Source: Cylindrotheca closterium
Lineage: Eukaryota; Bacillariophyta; Bacillariophyceae; Bacillariales; Bacillariaceae
DNA length: 64,000 bases
Reading direction: 5' to 3'
Assembly (NCBI GenBank): GCA_933822405.4
Contig: CAKOGP040001792.1
Coordinates: 186,001 to 250,000, forward strand
Shown here piece by piece: positions 51,145 to 62,139 of the stretch (the stretch's first letter is position 1; every line of letters starts with the position of its first letter). The notes below the pieces were generated by a model. The model worked only from the letters and a program-made list of their open reading frames with translations. It did no database searches and was not told the origin of the DNA. The translations under genes were made by a program, and so were the position numbers.

Positions 51145-52068
51145 CTATTGTGGCCCAGCCGCAATGATTGCAATGATGGGTCCGAAAAAGGCCAAGACAC
51201 CCATTCCATAGGCCACTGGAAAAAGCCCCCGAGCGAACTGCTGCACACCAAAGACTACCAAATACAAAATAGCCCCGTAATAGGGGACAAACCCTAGGAA
51301 TCCCTTGAGTTCGTAAGTGTGAAATGGGTCAAGCTTGCCCTTGACTTCATTGTAGGCTTGTTCAATATTCTGGTCCCACTTTCCCTGTTGGAGACCCTCC
51401 TTTCGGGCATCCACAACCGCTTCGACCAATCGTTCCTTTTCCGACTCGGTCAAGAGGGTCAATCCTGGATTGTAAACGGAAGTATCTTCATCGGCAACAT
51501 ATCCACGCTCCAATGCGACACCCTCTGATAGTAGTAGTATGTGTAGTAGTAGTATGTGTAGTAGTAAAAGGTACGATGTGCGTTGTTGTTGCATTCAAAC
51601 GAAATGGTAGGTTCGCAAAAGAAGAGTACACCAAATGAGGAAAAAAGGACAAACGCACGCAATGACAAATTAACAGGCAATATATACATAAGAAAGTGTG
51701 AACTTACTGTAGTTGACCATTCCTCCGATACCCTTTCCTTGGGTAATGATTTCGGCAATCGATTCATACGCTTGGAAAGTACCGTCCATATTGCCTCTGT
51801 TTTGTTTCAAGGTAGTTACGACATCTTGGACTGTGTCACTCGCATAGTCGGATGATGAATACGCTTGTGCTGGAAGTGGATTGGAGGCTGCTACTGTCAA
51901 AGAAGCGGCCAAAAAGGAGGATGCCAGAGCGTGTTCGAAAGAGTGTTGTTGTTTTTGTGATTTTGCGGAAAGCTCGGTTGTCGTTTGGACCAAGGGAGAT
52001 GGAGATTGGGGCACAAATGCGCATGCTGTTGATGCGATCAATAGGATAAATAATGAAGATTGCCACAT
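51145..52068 (-). CDS. Thylakoid-targeted protein of unknown function
   Basis: Exons 52068-51708 and 51524-51145 (183-nt intron, GTAAGT...ATCAG, phase 1) give 246 aa. The presequence has a signal peptide with ACAF at its end (MWQSSLFILLIASTACAFVP), then a second hydrophobic element ending in an AxA site (LAASLTVAASNPLPAQAYSS), typical of thylakoid-lumen import by Sec. The mature part begins with a soluble helical region (DTVQDVVTTLKQNRGNMDGT, and LTESEKERLVEAVVDARKEG) and ends with one or two TM helices (YYGAILYLVVFGVQQF, GMGVLAFFGPIIAIIAA). I recognise no named family. It probably sits in the thylakoid membrane with its body in the lumen. Confidence 0.8.
51525..51707 (-). other. Intron with TAGTAG microsatellite
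   Basis: 183 nt, the longest intron in the window. Its 3' end is a run of TAGTAG/TATGTG triplets (about 51530-51570) just before the AG acceptor. Confidence 0.75.
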
Positions 52069-52607
52069 TGTCGTATATTTATTTGTGTGATGTTGAACTG
52101 TTGAGGATGGATATTGGAATTGATTGTTTGGTCGTGTGCTTCTGGTCTTGCTATACCTGGTACTTCTGGAAGGCTCAATGCGTCACAGTGCTAATAAGTG
52201 AAGTGTAGTAGACAGTTTTCTGGTCCGAGACTAGACTGAAAGATGAGAATAAGCAAGTTGGTTGCCGATGTAAAGCTATGATGTGATGGCATGTGGTGTT
52301 TGGTGGATCTTTCATCCTGACGTCGTGCGTGCTTGAACTTTTTGGTTTGTAGATCGTCCGGCTGGTCGCACGAGTCGAAACGAAAAGGAGTCGTAGAATT
52401 CGGAAGGTGAGAAAATGCTGAAATAAATAAAATTTGTGTGCGCTGTCACAATTATACAACGCAGATAGCTATAGTGCAAGGCCACAACATAACAAGCTCT
52501 TCCTTTTAGCACTATACCGGTAGATTCGTTGGAAGAGCACTAAAGGACAAACAATATCTACCGTTGGTGTCAGTTTCTTGCCTGAAAGACGATCAGCAAC
52601 AATAAAA
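52069..52607. promoter_or_regulatory. Divergent intergenic region (putative bidirectional promoter)
   Basis: About 540 bases between divergent start codons of the thylakoid protein and the sulfotransferase-like protein. A CTATACCGGTAG motif lies near 52512. No gene; a shared promoter is inferred only from layout. Confidence 0.4.
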
Positions 52608-54848
52608 ATGATGTCCAATGGCCCAAGAGCTCGTCGAACGGCCACCAAACGAATTCAGCAGAGCGATGGCAGTAGCGCATCCACGAGCACGGAGAATAAT
52701 AATACTCTACACAGTTCCATCATGGCATCTGAAACAAATGTCGTGAATGGAATGCCATTGCCCCCGTCAGCAGCATCCGCGTCCTTATCAGGTACCACCA
52801 GTGTACCAATCACCAATCGTGCTTCATCCACAACAATACTAATGAATGGCAATCATACCAAGCCTAATCATCCATCTACAAAGAGACTGCGACGAAAGCG
52901 AAAAATAGGACAAGAATCTACCATTTCCTTGACAAGAATAATAGTTTTCATATTGGTATTTTTGTCTGCGGCGTGGCTGGGTTGGATCATTGCCGCGAGG
53001 ATCTTTCTCGGATCATCAGATGACGAGGTCATGGTGTCGAAGGAACGAGCCTTTGATGGAAATAATGGTCTGGAGGAAGCTCCATTTTCAATTTTGGTAA
53101 TTGGAGGAAGCGATGGATCTGGTACTCGTGCTTTTTGTTGGGCGTTGCAACAGCTGGGAGTCGTTCTATTGGTCGACGACAAGCATACGATGGATATTGA
53201 GGCCAGTCAATTGTTTGGCCGAACTGGCTGGCCAGGATTCGTCAAGTATGTCATGGAGCAAACGAAAGGATCTTTAGATTATACGTGGGACGACTTGTCA
53301 CCAGACGCAAAAAAAGTACTCAAGCACGAAGTCGGTCGGTTTCTGAAGCATTTGAAGTTGGTGTATGAGAATATGAAAATTCGAAGAGCACACGCAGAAA
53401 AACAGGACAAGAACCATGGTGGGTCCATTTCCATACCGATCAAGGCTCAAAGGATTCACTTTGCCATCAAGGCACCTGCTAGTATGCTGGTTTTGCCCGT
53501 CTTGCAACATGTCTTTGAGTACGAATTGAAATTCCCGGTAGCCTTCTTGCACGTCGTTCGGGATGGAAGGGATGTCAGCCTTTCCCAGAATCAGTCCCCG
53601 GCACAGAAGTTTTTCAATGCCACCTTCCCCAATGATTATGTACAACGGATGGACCAATGGAAGGACGATTTGTACAATGTTCGAGCTATGCAATTATGGA
53701 ACAACTGGAATGTACAAGTTTGGAACAATCATCACCCACCAGGGCATCCGAATCATGACCAACTGCCCAGCGAACAATTGAACTACAACAAGAAGTATTT
53801 GTTGGTCCGGTCAGAAGATTTGGTACATAGTAAATGGGACGTCATGCAAGCGCTACATCAATTTGTCGATTCTTCCATGCCGTTGGAGAACCTATGCTGT
53901 CAAAGCCATGAAAAGGACAAGGACTTGGGCGAGTCGGTACATTTTGCGGATACTGCCAAGAATCATGGTCCATTGCATCCACATCGTCATCTTCGTAAAC
54001 CTCCGAGGGGTCGTGGTCACAATTGGGGTGGATTCCAGGGCAACGACGGAGGCGATGTAACTGGTGATACCAAGCCTGTGTTGAACCTTATCGATTGGGT
54101 CAAAGAATCAGAAAGAGCATTAAAACGAGAACGACAAAGAGATCCGCGAAGAGCTATAGAGGATGCAGGGTCGGACTCGTACACGTTGGATGATTTGATG
54201 AATCAGGGAGTTCCTCTCTTCAAGCGATACATTGAAGAAAAGCAGGGCAACATGGTGGTGAAACATTTGGAAGAACTAGTAAAGGTGGCTCGCGGCAAAC
54301 TTGACGCAGATTACAAGGAATGGAAACAAAAGTTTACGACACGGAATCGATCAGTTGATGCCGAGCAGCAAAATGTTTTCTACACCAGGACGGGGAATGC
54401 GATTTTGGATCAAGCACGAAACTTGCAACATGCACGCATGGCTTTGTTCTCGCGAAGGAACGAGATTGAAACGGACAGTTCTTATGACCGTCCATCAGAC
54501 AAGGTCGTCAAAGATATTATGAAGGATCTCATCAAGCGATTGCACATGTTGGAAGATGATGGGGTCCAGCATGCCTTTGCAAGAGGACAAGGAGGAGAGG
54601 AAGGCGGAGAAGGATATGTCGATAGGACTGTTCTGGAAAAGAGATATGGGAAATGGCAGGGACTATTGGAAAATAAGCCAGACCTTTCCAAATATTTGCA
54701 TCAAGAGGGAGCCCAGGGTCTGGAGCACTTTGGCTATGAACCGTATCAAGATTTTGTATATCCAACTCTAGAATACCAATGCACTCAAGAACAGTTGCTG
54801 GAATGCAAACCCGGCGAAGAAAAGCAAGTTGTACCGTCCTTACTTTGA
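52608..54848 (+). CDS. Type II membrane sulfotransferase-like protein
   Basis: 746 aa from the ATG at 52608; codons upstream in frame only reach a TTG. A cytosolic Ser/Thr-rich and basic N-terminus (STKRLRRKRKIGQ) precedes one TM helix at about 110-135 (IIVFILVFLSAAWLGWIIAA). The lumenal domain starts with ILVIGGSDGSGTRAFCWAL, a 5'-phosphosulfate-loop-like motif (PAPS binding). It continues with FLHVVRDGRDVSLSQNQ (3'-phosphate motif, Arg and Ser present, about 317) and KYLLVRSEDLV. This order is that of Golgi carbohydrate sulfotransferases, so sulfation of a cell-wall or secreted glycan is likely. The C-terminal 250 residues (His-rich then charged helices) are unlike known enzymes and may be a diatom-specific extension. 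Confidence 0.8.
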   Translation: MMSNGPRARRTATKRIQQSDGSSASTSTENNNTLHSSIMASETNVVNGMPLPPSAASASLSGTTSVPITNRASSTTILMNGNHTKPNHPSTKRLRRKRKIGQESTISLTRIIVFILVFLSAAWLGWIIAARIFLGSSDDEVMVSKERAFDGNNGLEEAPFSILVIGGSDGSGTRAFCWALQQLGVVLLVDDKHTMDIEASQLFGRTGWPGFVKYVMEQTKGSLDYTWDDLSPDAKKVLKHEVGRFLKHLKLVYENMKIRRAHAEKQDKNHGGSISIPIKAQRIHFAIKAPASMLVLPVLQHVFEYELKFPVAFLHVVRDGRDVSLSQNQSPAQKFFNATFPNDYVQRMDQWKDDLYNVRAMQLWNNWNVQVWNNHHPPGHPNHDQLPSEQLNYNKKYLLVRSEDLVHSKWDVMQALHQFVDSSMPLENLCCQSHEKDKDLGESVHFADTAKNHGPLHPHRHLRKPPRGRGHNWGGFQGNDGGDVTGDTKPVLNLIDWVKESERALKRERQRDPRRAIEDAGSDSYTLDDLMNQGVPLFKRYIEEKQGNMVVKHLEELVKVARGKLDADYKEWKQKFTTRNRSVDAEQQNVFYTRTGNAILDQARNLQHARMALFSRRNEIETDSSYDRPSDKVVKDIMKDLIKRLHMLEDDGVQHAFARGQGGEEGGEGYVDRTVLEKRYGKWQGLLENKPDLSKYLHQEGAQGLEHFGYEPYQDFVYPTLEYQCTQEQLLECKPGEEKQVVPSLL

Positions 54849-55114
54849 TTTAAAATAATAATAAACGTGTCAACAGTTTTCAAATGCAACCTCAACTAAG
54901 AAAGTGACATCATTCTCTACTTCAACTCGACTTTTATTGAACGAAAATTCAGAAAATGTGACCTCAACTGCAACGTTGAATTAATTTGATTGCGCTTATG
55001 ATTGCGCCTTGTCCGACGCTATTTTCAATTTCTTCGGGTACAAAAATAAATAAATACTGGCATTCACTGAACACTGAACCCGTTGCATTCGAAGGACCTA
55101 GTAAACAACAAACC

Positions 55115-55936
55115 ATGAAACTGCTCCGTATCATTGTTTCGATTTCACTGTATCATTGCACTTTGAGCATTCTTTCGAATGCCTTTCACTTTTCTCAGGC
55201 GTGCTTTGTGCAAGCCTTCGTCTGCAACAGTCCAATCAATAAGCAACATCATCCTTCATCACAAGTCCGAAATTTCTTTGGAATTTTGGCGAATTCCAAC
55301 AATGCTAATGAAAATAGTGGATACGATATAGAAGCAGCGTCGGTCAAACTGGTGTGGGAAAAGCTGCAAGAATCGAGCAGTCGTCCGGTACTTGACTTAT
55401 CGTCTAGAGATGCATCTCCCGATGATTCAGCTACTACCGGTACCGCTACTAGCAGCGATGACGCATCCAATGAAGAATGGGCATCTGGGAAACAATGGCA
55501 AGCAACAAAAGAGGCGTTGATAGAACTGGGAATATCTATTGACGACGAGACAATATTTCTGAAGCAATGTCCACAGTTACTGAGACTTGATACTGGAATG
55601 ATTCTGGAAACCGCTGAATGGATCATTCAAGAGTTTGGTGGTGCCGACTACTTTGCAAAGCAACCTTCCTCGCCGAAATTATTGAGTTATTGCCTTGTCG
55701 ATGTCCAGTATGGTATTGAGTTTATGAGTACCATGATGATGAACGATGCCAAGCCATTTTGTAAGGGATCGTCTGATTTCTTTCAAACTGCCATTAACGG
55801 TGGCATTCAAGAACGATCGATTTCGAATGCATTGGGTGCCGCAGGGTCTGCCACCTATCAGGCCAATCAAAAAGTAGCTGGGGATACCATGTCCTCATTG
55901 CAGAGTCTCAAGAACCGCAAGACAAAAGGACTGTGA
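55115..55936 (+). CDS. Plastid-targeted hypothetical protein, weakly mTERF-like
   Basis: 273 aa from the ATG at 55115; upstream codons in frame look non-coding. The N-terminus is a signal peptide (MKLLRIIVSISLYHCTLSI) with SNAF near its end, consistent with plastid targeting. The central region is acidic and Ser/Thr-rich. Residues 150-185 (LIELGISIDDETIFLKQCPQ, then LLRLDT) and the following helix look like one or two mTERF-type helical repeats, where L.LG......I..CP.LL is usual. The rest is unassigned. If mTERF-like, it would bind organellar nucleic acid; this is tentative. Confidence 0.6.
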   Translation: MKLLRIIVSISLYHCTLSILSNAFHFSQACFVQAFVCNSPINKQHHPSSQVRNFFGILANSNNANENSGYDIEAASVKLVWEKLQESSSRPVLDLSSRDASPDDSATTGTATSSDDASNEEWASGKQWQATKEALIELGISIDDETIFLKQCPQLLRLDTGMILETAEWIIQEFGGADYFAKQPSSPKLLSYCLVDVQYGIEFMSTMMMNDAKPFCKGSSDFFQTAINGGIQERSISNALGAAGSATYQANQKVAGDTMSSLQSLKNRKTKGL

Positions 55937-58039
55937 ACCACGGAAGAGAATTACAAAAAATGACAGGATTGCGTTCTCGAATACCTTCTAACCAAATGCT
56001 GTGGTGGCCTCGTATTGTTCTTGGGAGCTCTTCATTAGCAAGCATGTTGCACCAGCTCAACATCAATATTACGGGTACGCTTCCATGTTACGAGTCCACT
56101 TGAATCATTTGATGGAGTCCGTTGCTATTGTGGTCAAATAGAAAAGTCTTCCGCATTGGACCTACCACGGTAGTATTCTTTTTCATTTTATTAAATCACT
56201 TCCAGTAGTAGCCACTCAGAATCACAACATTGCATTGCATGACATTACTTGTCACATGCATCATTCCCGCTCTAGCAAATTCGACGGATGGTTTCTGACA
56301 TCGGATGCCTTTCATTTCGCAATCTTCATTCTTGGTTCTTTGAGCCTCACCAAGATGATATTGCAGCGAGCGATTCTCACTCTTGCAATGGGTCTCAAAA
56401 TCTCCTTCATTATTGAACTATCTCGATGACATCTTCATTGGAACCATCATTCCATTCTCTTATTGTCTTTCACAGTCCATGAAATTGACCTACCAGATTC
56501 TCNNNNNNNNNNCTCACTCTTGCAATGGGTCTCAAAATCTCCTTCATTATTGAACTATCTCGATGACATCTTCATTGGAACCATCATTCCATTCTCTTAT
56601 TGTCTTTCACAGTCCATGAAATTGACCTACCAGATTCTCATTTTCTGTCTCATTTGATGAAGTATCCTATACTTGCAATGGAGACTGTGTCTAGTGCAAA
56701 TGAATGTTTTCTATGTCGGAATATAAGTCAGGAGGTGATCGATTGATTGATTGATGTTTCCGAATTTTAAAATATATAATATACCTATAAAAAGACTGAG
56801 ATGGGGTGGAACTTTGATTGTAGCATCTGGTTGCATTGGCTTCGACGTCCGAGTCACCAAAGCTGAAAGAGCACAAGCCAGTATACATTAAGACTTCAGA
56901 TGCGGGCTATACACTTGCTTGAAAGTGAAACGGGCGCATCCGGGTTGCAAAAGGTCTAAATACATTAGATAGAGGTTATGTTGGCTCCTTATGCAATAAT
57001 CAAATGGCTGAAGTCGACCATTCTAATATGAAGCATCTGTTCTGCGAAATTCGGCTCCATGGCCTCCTAGACTCGGACCCGTGACCCAGCCGTTGCTGCA
57101 TAATGAATATTTCTACCATTTAGATATCCCTATTCCTTATCCCAATACATTGGATGGTAAAAGTGCCTCGAACCTCCTGGATGAAGCAACATCTGATTGA
57201 GCACATTTTGAATCCGCTCATCCACAAGAGGGAGCATTTGGGAGTAGTCCCATCATCCTTCCAACCCACTATCCTAAAAGATTAAGTATACATGATGAGC
57301 GGAAAAAGTATGCTCTGTGCTTGAATCTGCATCTGCCGCACACATTATAAATCGTTTGTGTCGGGTGCAAATTGTAATGAAATCAGTGCATTTCATTCTG
57401 CTCTAAAATGAAACGAGCTGCGGGGTTTCATTCCCCAGTATGAAGTCTAGGAAATGGAACACAACAAAATTTATCAGTATCACAGGAGCCACATTGTCTC
57501 AATTCCAATGGGTGTCAACAAGAGCCCCGTCATGCTTGAGATTTATTTATTTTCTGGAGCGCCATGACTTTTGCGAAGTCCAAAATTGGTCCATCGAAAG
57601 CTCCAATCCAAAGATCGTTTTTCCTTATGGAGAATTGGATAGTTCAGATCTAATTTGTAGCTTCAGTCTGGTGGTGAAGGCAATTTATGGCTAGAACTAG
57701 GCACTTTCGCTCGTTCAGGACGAAAAAATTGGTGATGTTGAACATTTGCGTCTATTTACCAGTTTGTGGTACATTTATTTCGTCCGGGGCTATTCCCTCC
57801 GATGCCCGATCGGTTAAATACCAAATTTTTTATATCTATATAGACATATATATATATCATAGTCCTATTTTAAAAATCAGCACAATAAAATGATGACGAC
57901 GATGATATTATACACGTTCTTCCGCTGAAATAACCAATGGAATAGGCATTTTCTATGCCGTATATAATATGGGAAGACGACGCTCCCACTCTATTTTCGT
58001 CAACGGACGCCCGAACTCTCTTCTTTTTTATATTGATTT
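55937..58039. other. Gene-poor region with assembly gap
   Basis: 2.1 kb, AT-rich, between the plastid protein and the 3' end of the WSC gene. It contains the N gap with its flanking duplication (56376-56639) and a TATATA run near 57835-57860. Several short frames occur but none has family likeness or coding-like composition. Confidence 0.55.
56376..56639 (+). repeat. 127-bp exact direct repeat flanking a 10-N gap
   Basis: 56376-56502 and 56513-56639 are identical over 127 bases and are separated only by ten N (56503-56512). This is the pattern of two contig ends that overlap but were scaffolded instead of merged. Confidence 0.95.
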
Positions 58040-61000
58040 TTAAGTGTGATACACCGAATTGCGAAAATCCGTTCCACACGGATCACTGTCACCTCCAGTG
58101 CAACCATAAACGCAGCCCCCTCCCGCTCCATAACTGCCATATGAGTGATCACAATAGCATTCTCTCCCCACTTGTAAACCTGAAAAATTGAACCGTCGGT
58201 AAGAGATCTCTCGTCAACTCTCTTGGTGGATGAAGCAAAATTTGAATATGCATCACTTACCTGCATATGGATATCCTCTAGATCTGCAGTAACTGCGGCA
58301 ATAAGCAACAGTCAAGCTGTCGCTGATGAATGGTTCGCCCCCGCCACCCATATCGCGATTTGAAGTGTCGTCAACGTAGCATCCAATGTAGATACTTGTT
58401 GGCGCCGGAGTCGGCTGTGGTGTCGGCTGTGGGGTTGGCTGTGGGGTTGGACTCTTGGAAGGAGAACTTGTCGGCACCTTTGATGGTGATGAGGAAGGAT
58501 TTGAACTTGGATTGTCGGAAGGCGAGTCAGATGGCACATCGGATGGCACATCTGAAGGTGTCTCCGATGGGACGAATGATGGAATCATGGACGGAAGCGT
58601 CGAAGGGACAAAGGATGGAATCATGGAAGGAAGCGTCGACGGGACAAAAGATGGAACCGTCGAAGGAACTGACAATAACGAAACAAAAGTTAGAAGGAGA
58701 TTCGATATGCAGTGGCAAGAAAGCGGTTCTGTTGTGCATCAGTATTCGCATCCGACATCCACACTTAATCGACATACCAAAACTGGGAACCTCTGAAGGC
58801 GACCTTGACGGGACTACAGCAGAAAATACATTTAGATACCCAAACCAAACCTTTCAGAACACCTATTTAGGATTGAATGATACATTTGACACTTACCTGT
58901 ACTTGGTATCATAGAAGGCAAGGTTGATGGAACTGCAATCAAAACATGAGTCAGTCATCAGAATTATAGAGGTGTACCAGCGAAAAACAACTTTTTCCAA
59001 ATGTACTCACCTGATGATGGACTATCGCTCGGAATTGTGGACGGAACATCCGAGGGCGACTCGCTAGGCACAACGCTTGGAACTGACGATGGTAGCATAC
59101 TCGGCGACGTGGACGGTATCATGCTTGGGCTCTGGCTTGGAGACGTAGTCGGCTGACCCGAAAATACATTGGTGGGAGCAGATGATGGAAGGTCAGTCGG
59201 CTGGTGACTGGGCTGGAACGTGGGAAAGGCTGTGGTTGGGACGGCCACGCCTTCTTCTGAGACCTCGAGCGTCACCTTTTGGGCCCCTCCCTCTTCGTCC
59301 ACATAGGCAAACTGGAATACGGCTTGTGTACTGCTTCGACTTCCTCCGCCGGTAGCGCTCCCCCCATCGCCAGCGCTACCACCGACACTGCCACTGGTGC
59401 TTCCGTTGGATGGATTTTTTCGCACATACTGAACTTCTGTCACCAACACATCCTCTTCTTCCTCCGTGATAACCCAAGCCTTCGAAACCTTAGTGAAGCC
59501 TTCTGGAAGCTCACCGACGTCAGTCAGCTCTTCGGTCTCGAAGATGACCAGTTGAATTAGTTTTTGGAAGAACTCTTGACTGTCAAAATTAATGCCTTGT
59601 AGCCATCGCGACTGTTCTATTTGTGTTTCCTCAGTGCTGTTCCCCCGATACGCTGTCGTGTTTGAGTTTGTACCGTTGGTCGCATTGATGGCCTGCGAGT
59701 TGTCACCTTGGATTGCAAGTTGATCTTCACTAAAAAGAGGGCTCGTCGGAGAGCATCGGTCGCAGGAAACAGTTGCCTCAAACAGTACCGTCAATGACGA
59801 CGATCCGACGTCATCAAACAAGGCCTGATTCAACACGGAAATGCCCTGCATCTCACGAGCCAACGGATCCAAACAGCCAACTGATGCGACATCTGGGCCC
59901 AAGGTGATCTCATTGTAGGACTCCTTGACGAGATTTTCCACCAAACCTGTCTCTCTGTCGTCCAGAATTCTTGGAAAACCCTCAAAGTTCATGGTAAAGC
60001 GACCGTTCCTAATGTCTGGATTCGGAAGACCGCAAATTGACAAAATCGGTTCAACAGTGGGTGTCACGACCGCAACAGTAACAGCTGCTGATGTAGCAGC
60101 TACAGCAGCAGTGGAAATCGCCACAACAGCTGCCACTTGGGTGGCTGTGGCTGTAGATTGTGTTAGTGTGGCGCTAGATTTGAACATGCAAAGTGCTTCG
60201 CGTATCAAACTTACCTCCAGCCGCGGCAGCTGTGGCCCCGGCGGTTGCTGCAGCTGCTGCCGAAGATACGGCAGCTGGTTTGAAGCAAAAGCGCGTGAGA
60301 TTGATATATTTAAAAATGCAGTGTGTCTTTCGGTTGTAGACCTTACCTCCAGCAGCGGCACCAGACGCAACTCCGCTGGCGGCTCCGCTGGCTGCACTTG
60401 AAGCAGCTTGAGCAGCCATTGCACTCTAAAAAGAGACACACGAGAAAGATTAGATCAGACAATGGTATAGCGCCATACTGACATACGTTAGAGACTAGCA
60501 AACATACCTGAGCTCCAGCTTGTGCTCCACCACCGGCTGCCCCAGCGCCTTCTCCACCAGTAGGTGTGGGACCAGCTGGCCCGCCACCACCTTGCATAGC
60601 CGCGTTTGCAGCAGCATCTCCTGCACCCGTATCATCCCCCCCAAGCAACTGTTGGAGCCCGCTGAATAGTTTTGGGATACATGTAGCAAAGGCGCAAAGC
60701 GAAAGAAAGATCAAAGTGTACCAATTTGTATTGCCCTCCTCCGACCTGTTTTCATCGCTGCTATTCAAAGTCTTCAAATCATCGGACTCGTTTTCCGTTG
60801 ACGTATCGGACTTGCCTAGGTCTAACTTTGCTTGCTGTCGTTCTCGGAATGCCAATTGGATTTTCCTCGCTGCCTTTTCAGCATAACCATAAAGCATGAG
60901 GGCCTCATCGAGGTCTCGGGTCTGGTCTTCAATTTCTTGCTTGCTGTAGGTCCTGCTGCTCCTGGTTAGAATGGAACGATTGGATGCGGAAAGATTGGAG

Positions 61001-61323
61001 CGATTGGATGTGGACAGATTGGAACGATTGGATCGTTCCAGTTTGCGTTTCCTTTCTTTCAAATCGTCAATGGATCGTTTTGAATGTTGCTTTGAAATTC
61101 TACGCTGCTTGGAATTCCTAGAGCGGACGGAGTGGTTGGAAGGTGTTGTAGCTGATTCAAAATCGGACAGATTTTCAATATCCCCACTTTCAATTGTATC
61201 CAAACTCATTCGCCTGAGAAACTCAATGGGCACCTCGATCTCATGCTGTTGTCTGGAGGGACTTCCCCCAATGTCTTCTTCCCAATCTTCATTCCAATGG
61301 ACACTCATGGCGTCTATCGGCAC
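58040..61323 (-). CDS. Modular membrane protein with PSxxPS linkers and WSC domain
   Basis: Eight exons, 61323-60508, 60425-60347, 60274-60215, 60150-59011, 58932-58897, 58813-58778, 58668-58261 and 58179-58040, give 904 aa; a second ATG at 61308 is an alternative start. The N-terminus is cytosolic and Ser/Arg-rich with an IQ-like helix (AARKIQLAFRERQQAKLDLG). One TM helix follows (WYTLIFLSLCAFATCI). Then come Gly/Ala-rich exons and a folded domain (LSICGLPNPDIRNGRFTMNF to KVSKAWVITEEEEDVLV). Long Pro/Ser linkers of PSxxPSxx type, including two 36-nt exons, lead to a WSC domain: YIGCYVDDTSNRDMGG, TVAYCRSYCRSRGYPYAG, CYCDHSYG and GCTGGDSDPCG. WSC domains bind glycans, so the protein is probably at the cell surface or frustule. 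Confidence 0.85.
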
Positions 61324-62139
61324 ACTATACTGTACTTTGAGGTCTGGAGATCACAGTTTGCTTGCTTGACCAAACGTCCACCGCTTGCTTTGTTTTTTTT
61401 ACTGGAGTCTCCGCATTCGCCTTTATCCTCGTGCTTTCGGGCAAAAGCCATTCACGTTCACTTAATAAAATGATTTAAGCGTCACAGTTCGCTTTCAGCA
61501 GAGGCGCGAAAAAACCACGAAATCGATAATTGTTGGTGAGATTTCACGAATGTCTAATATATAACGAAATTTTGTCATTTATGTTCTTGACCACACTGGA
61601 TCATTGCACGCAACATTGCACAGATTAAATACCACCGACACGCTACAGTAGAGGTAACAGGGACCAAGGGTAGCTGGTACGGTACCCCGTACCAGTACCG
61701 TATGCTTTGCGCTAATTCCAAAGTTCTCTACCGGTACGAGTGCTATCAGGAGCAACCAAACAAAGAAAACAAACCACAATAACGTTGCAAAATATATTAA
61801 ATATGTACTAGGCCAATTAGTTATCTATTGCTGGAGGGGTACTGTACACGTACGTGTACCTGATACAGCTCGTTTGGTATGGTGTCCACGGAGGCAGTTA
61901 GAAAATTGATTCACTTGACCCAAGTGGATTGTGCACATCCAACGATGTCGCTGCAACAGGAAACATGCATGCAGCCTTTTACAGACATCACAATAACCAT
62001 AATCCTTTGTCCCCGATGTTTTAAAAAAAAATAGAGAGATTCGAGTCATGTACTGTCCAATTTGACATACGGTAGAGAAGAAGGCATACATTGTCTCCAT
62101 TCCTTGAATTTTAACTCTAGACTCTTGCTCTCTCATCTT
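61324..62139. other. Intergenic region with GTAC palindromes
   Basis: About 815 bases between the 5' end of the WSC gene and the 3' end of the next gene, both on the minus strand. It holds a GGTACGGTACCCCGTACC cluster (61677-61700), a CTACCGGTAC motif near 61730 and a perfect 16-bp palindrome at 61844-61859. No gene. Confidence 0.5.
61844..61859. repeat. 16-bp perfect palindrome GTACACGTACGTGTAC
   Basis: The sequence equals its own reverse complement. It lies in the intergenic region and ends 281 bases from the stop codon of the cysteine-rich gene. Confidence 0.9.

Noticed and set aside
56235..57893. Short frames around the assembly gap as small genes
   Set aside because: Hydrophobic, AT-driven translations; one spans the N gap and its false duplication. 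No start context or motif.
58261..58668. PSDVPSDSP-type sequence as collagen, mucin or silaffin
   Set aside because: It is a Pro/Ser linker of four-residue period leading to a WSC domain. There is no Gly-X-Y pattern and no Lys-rich silaffin motif.
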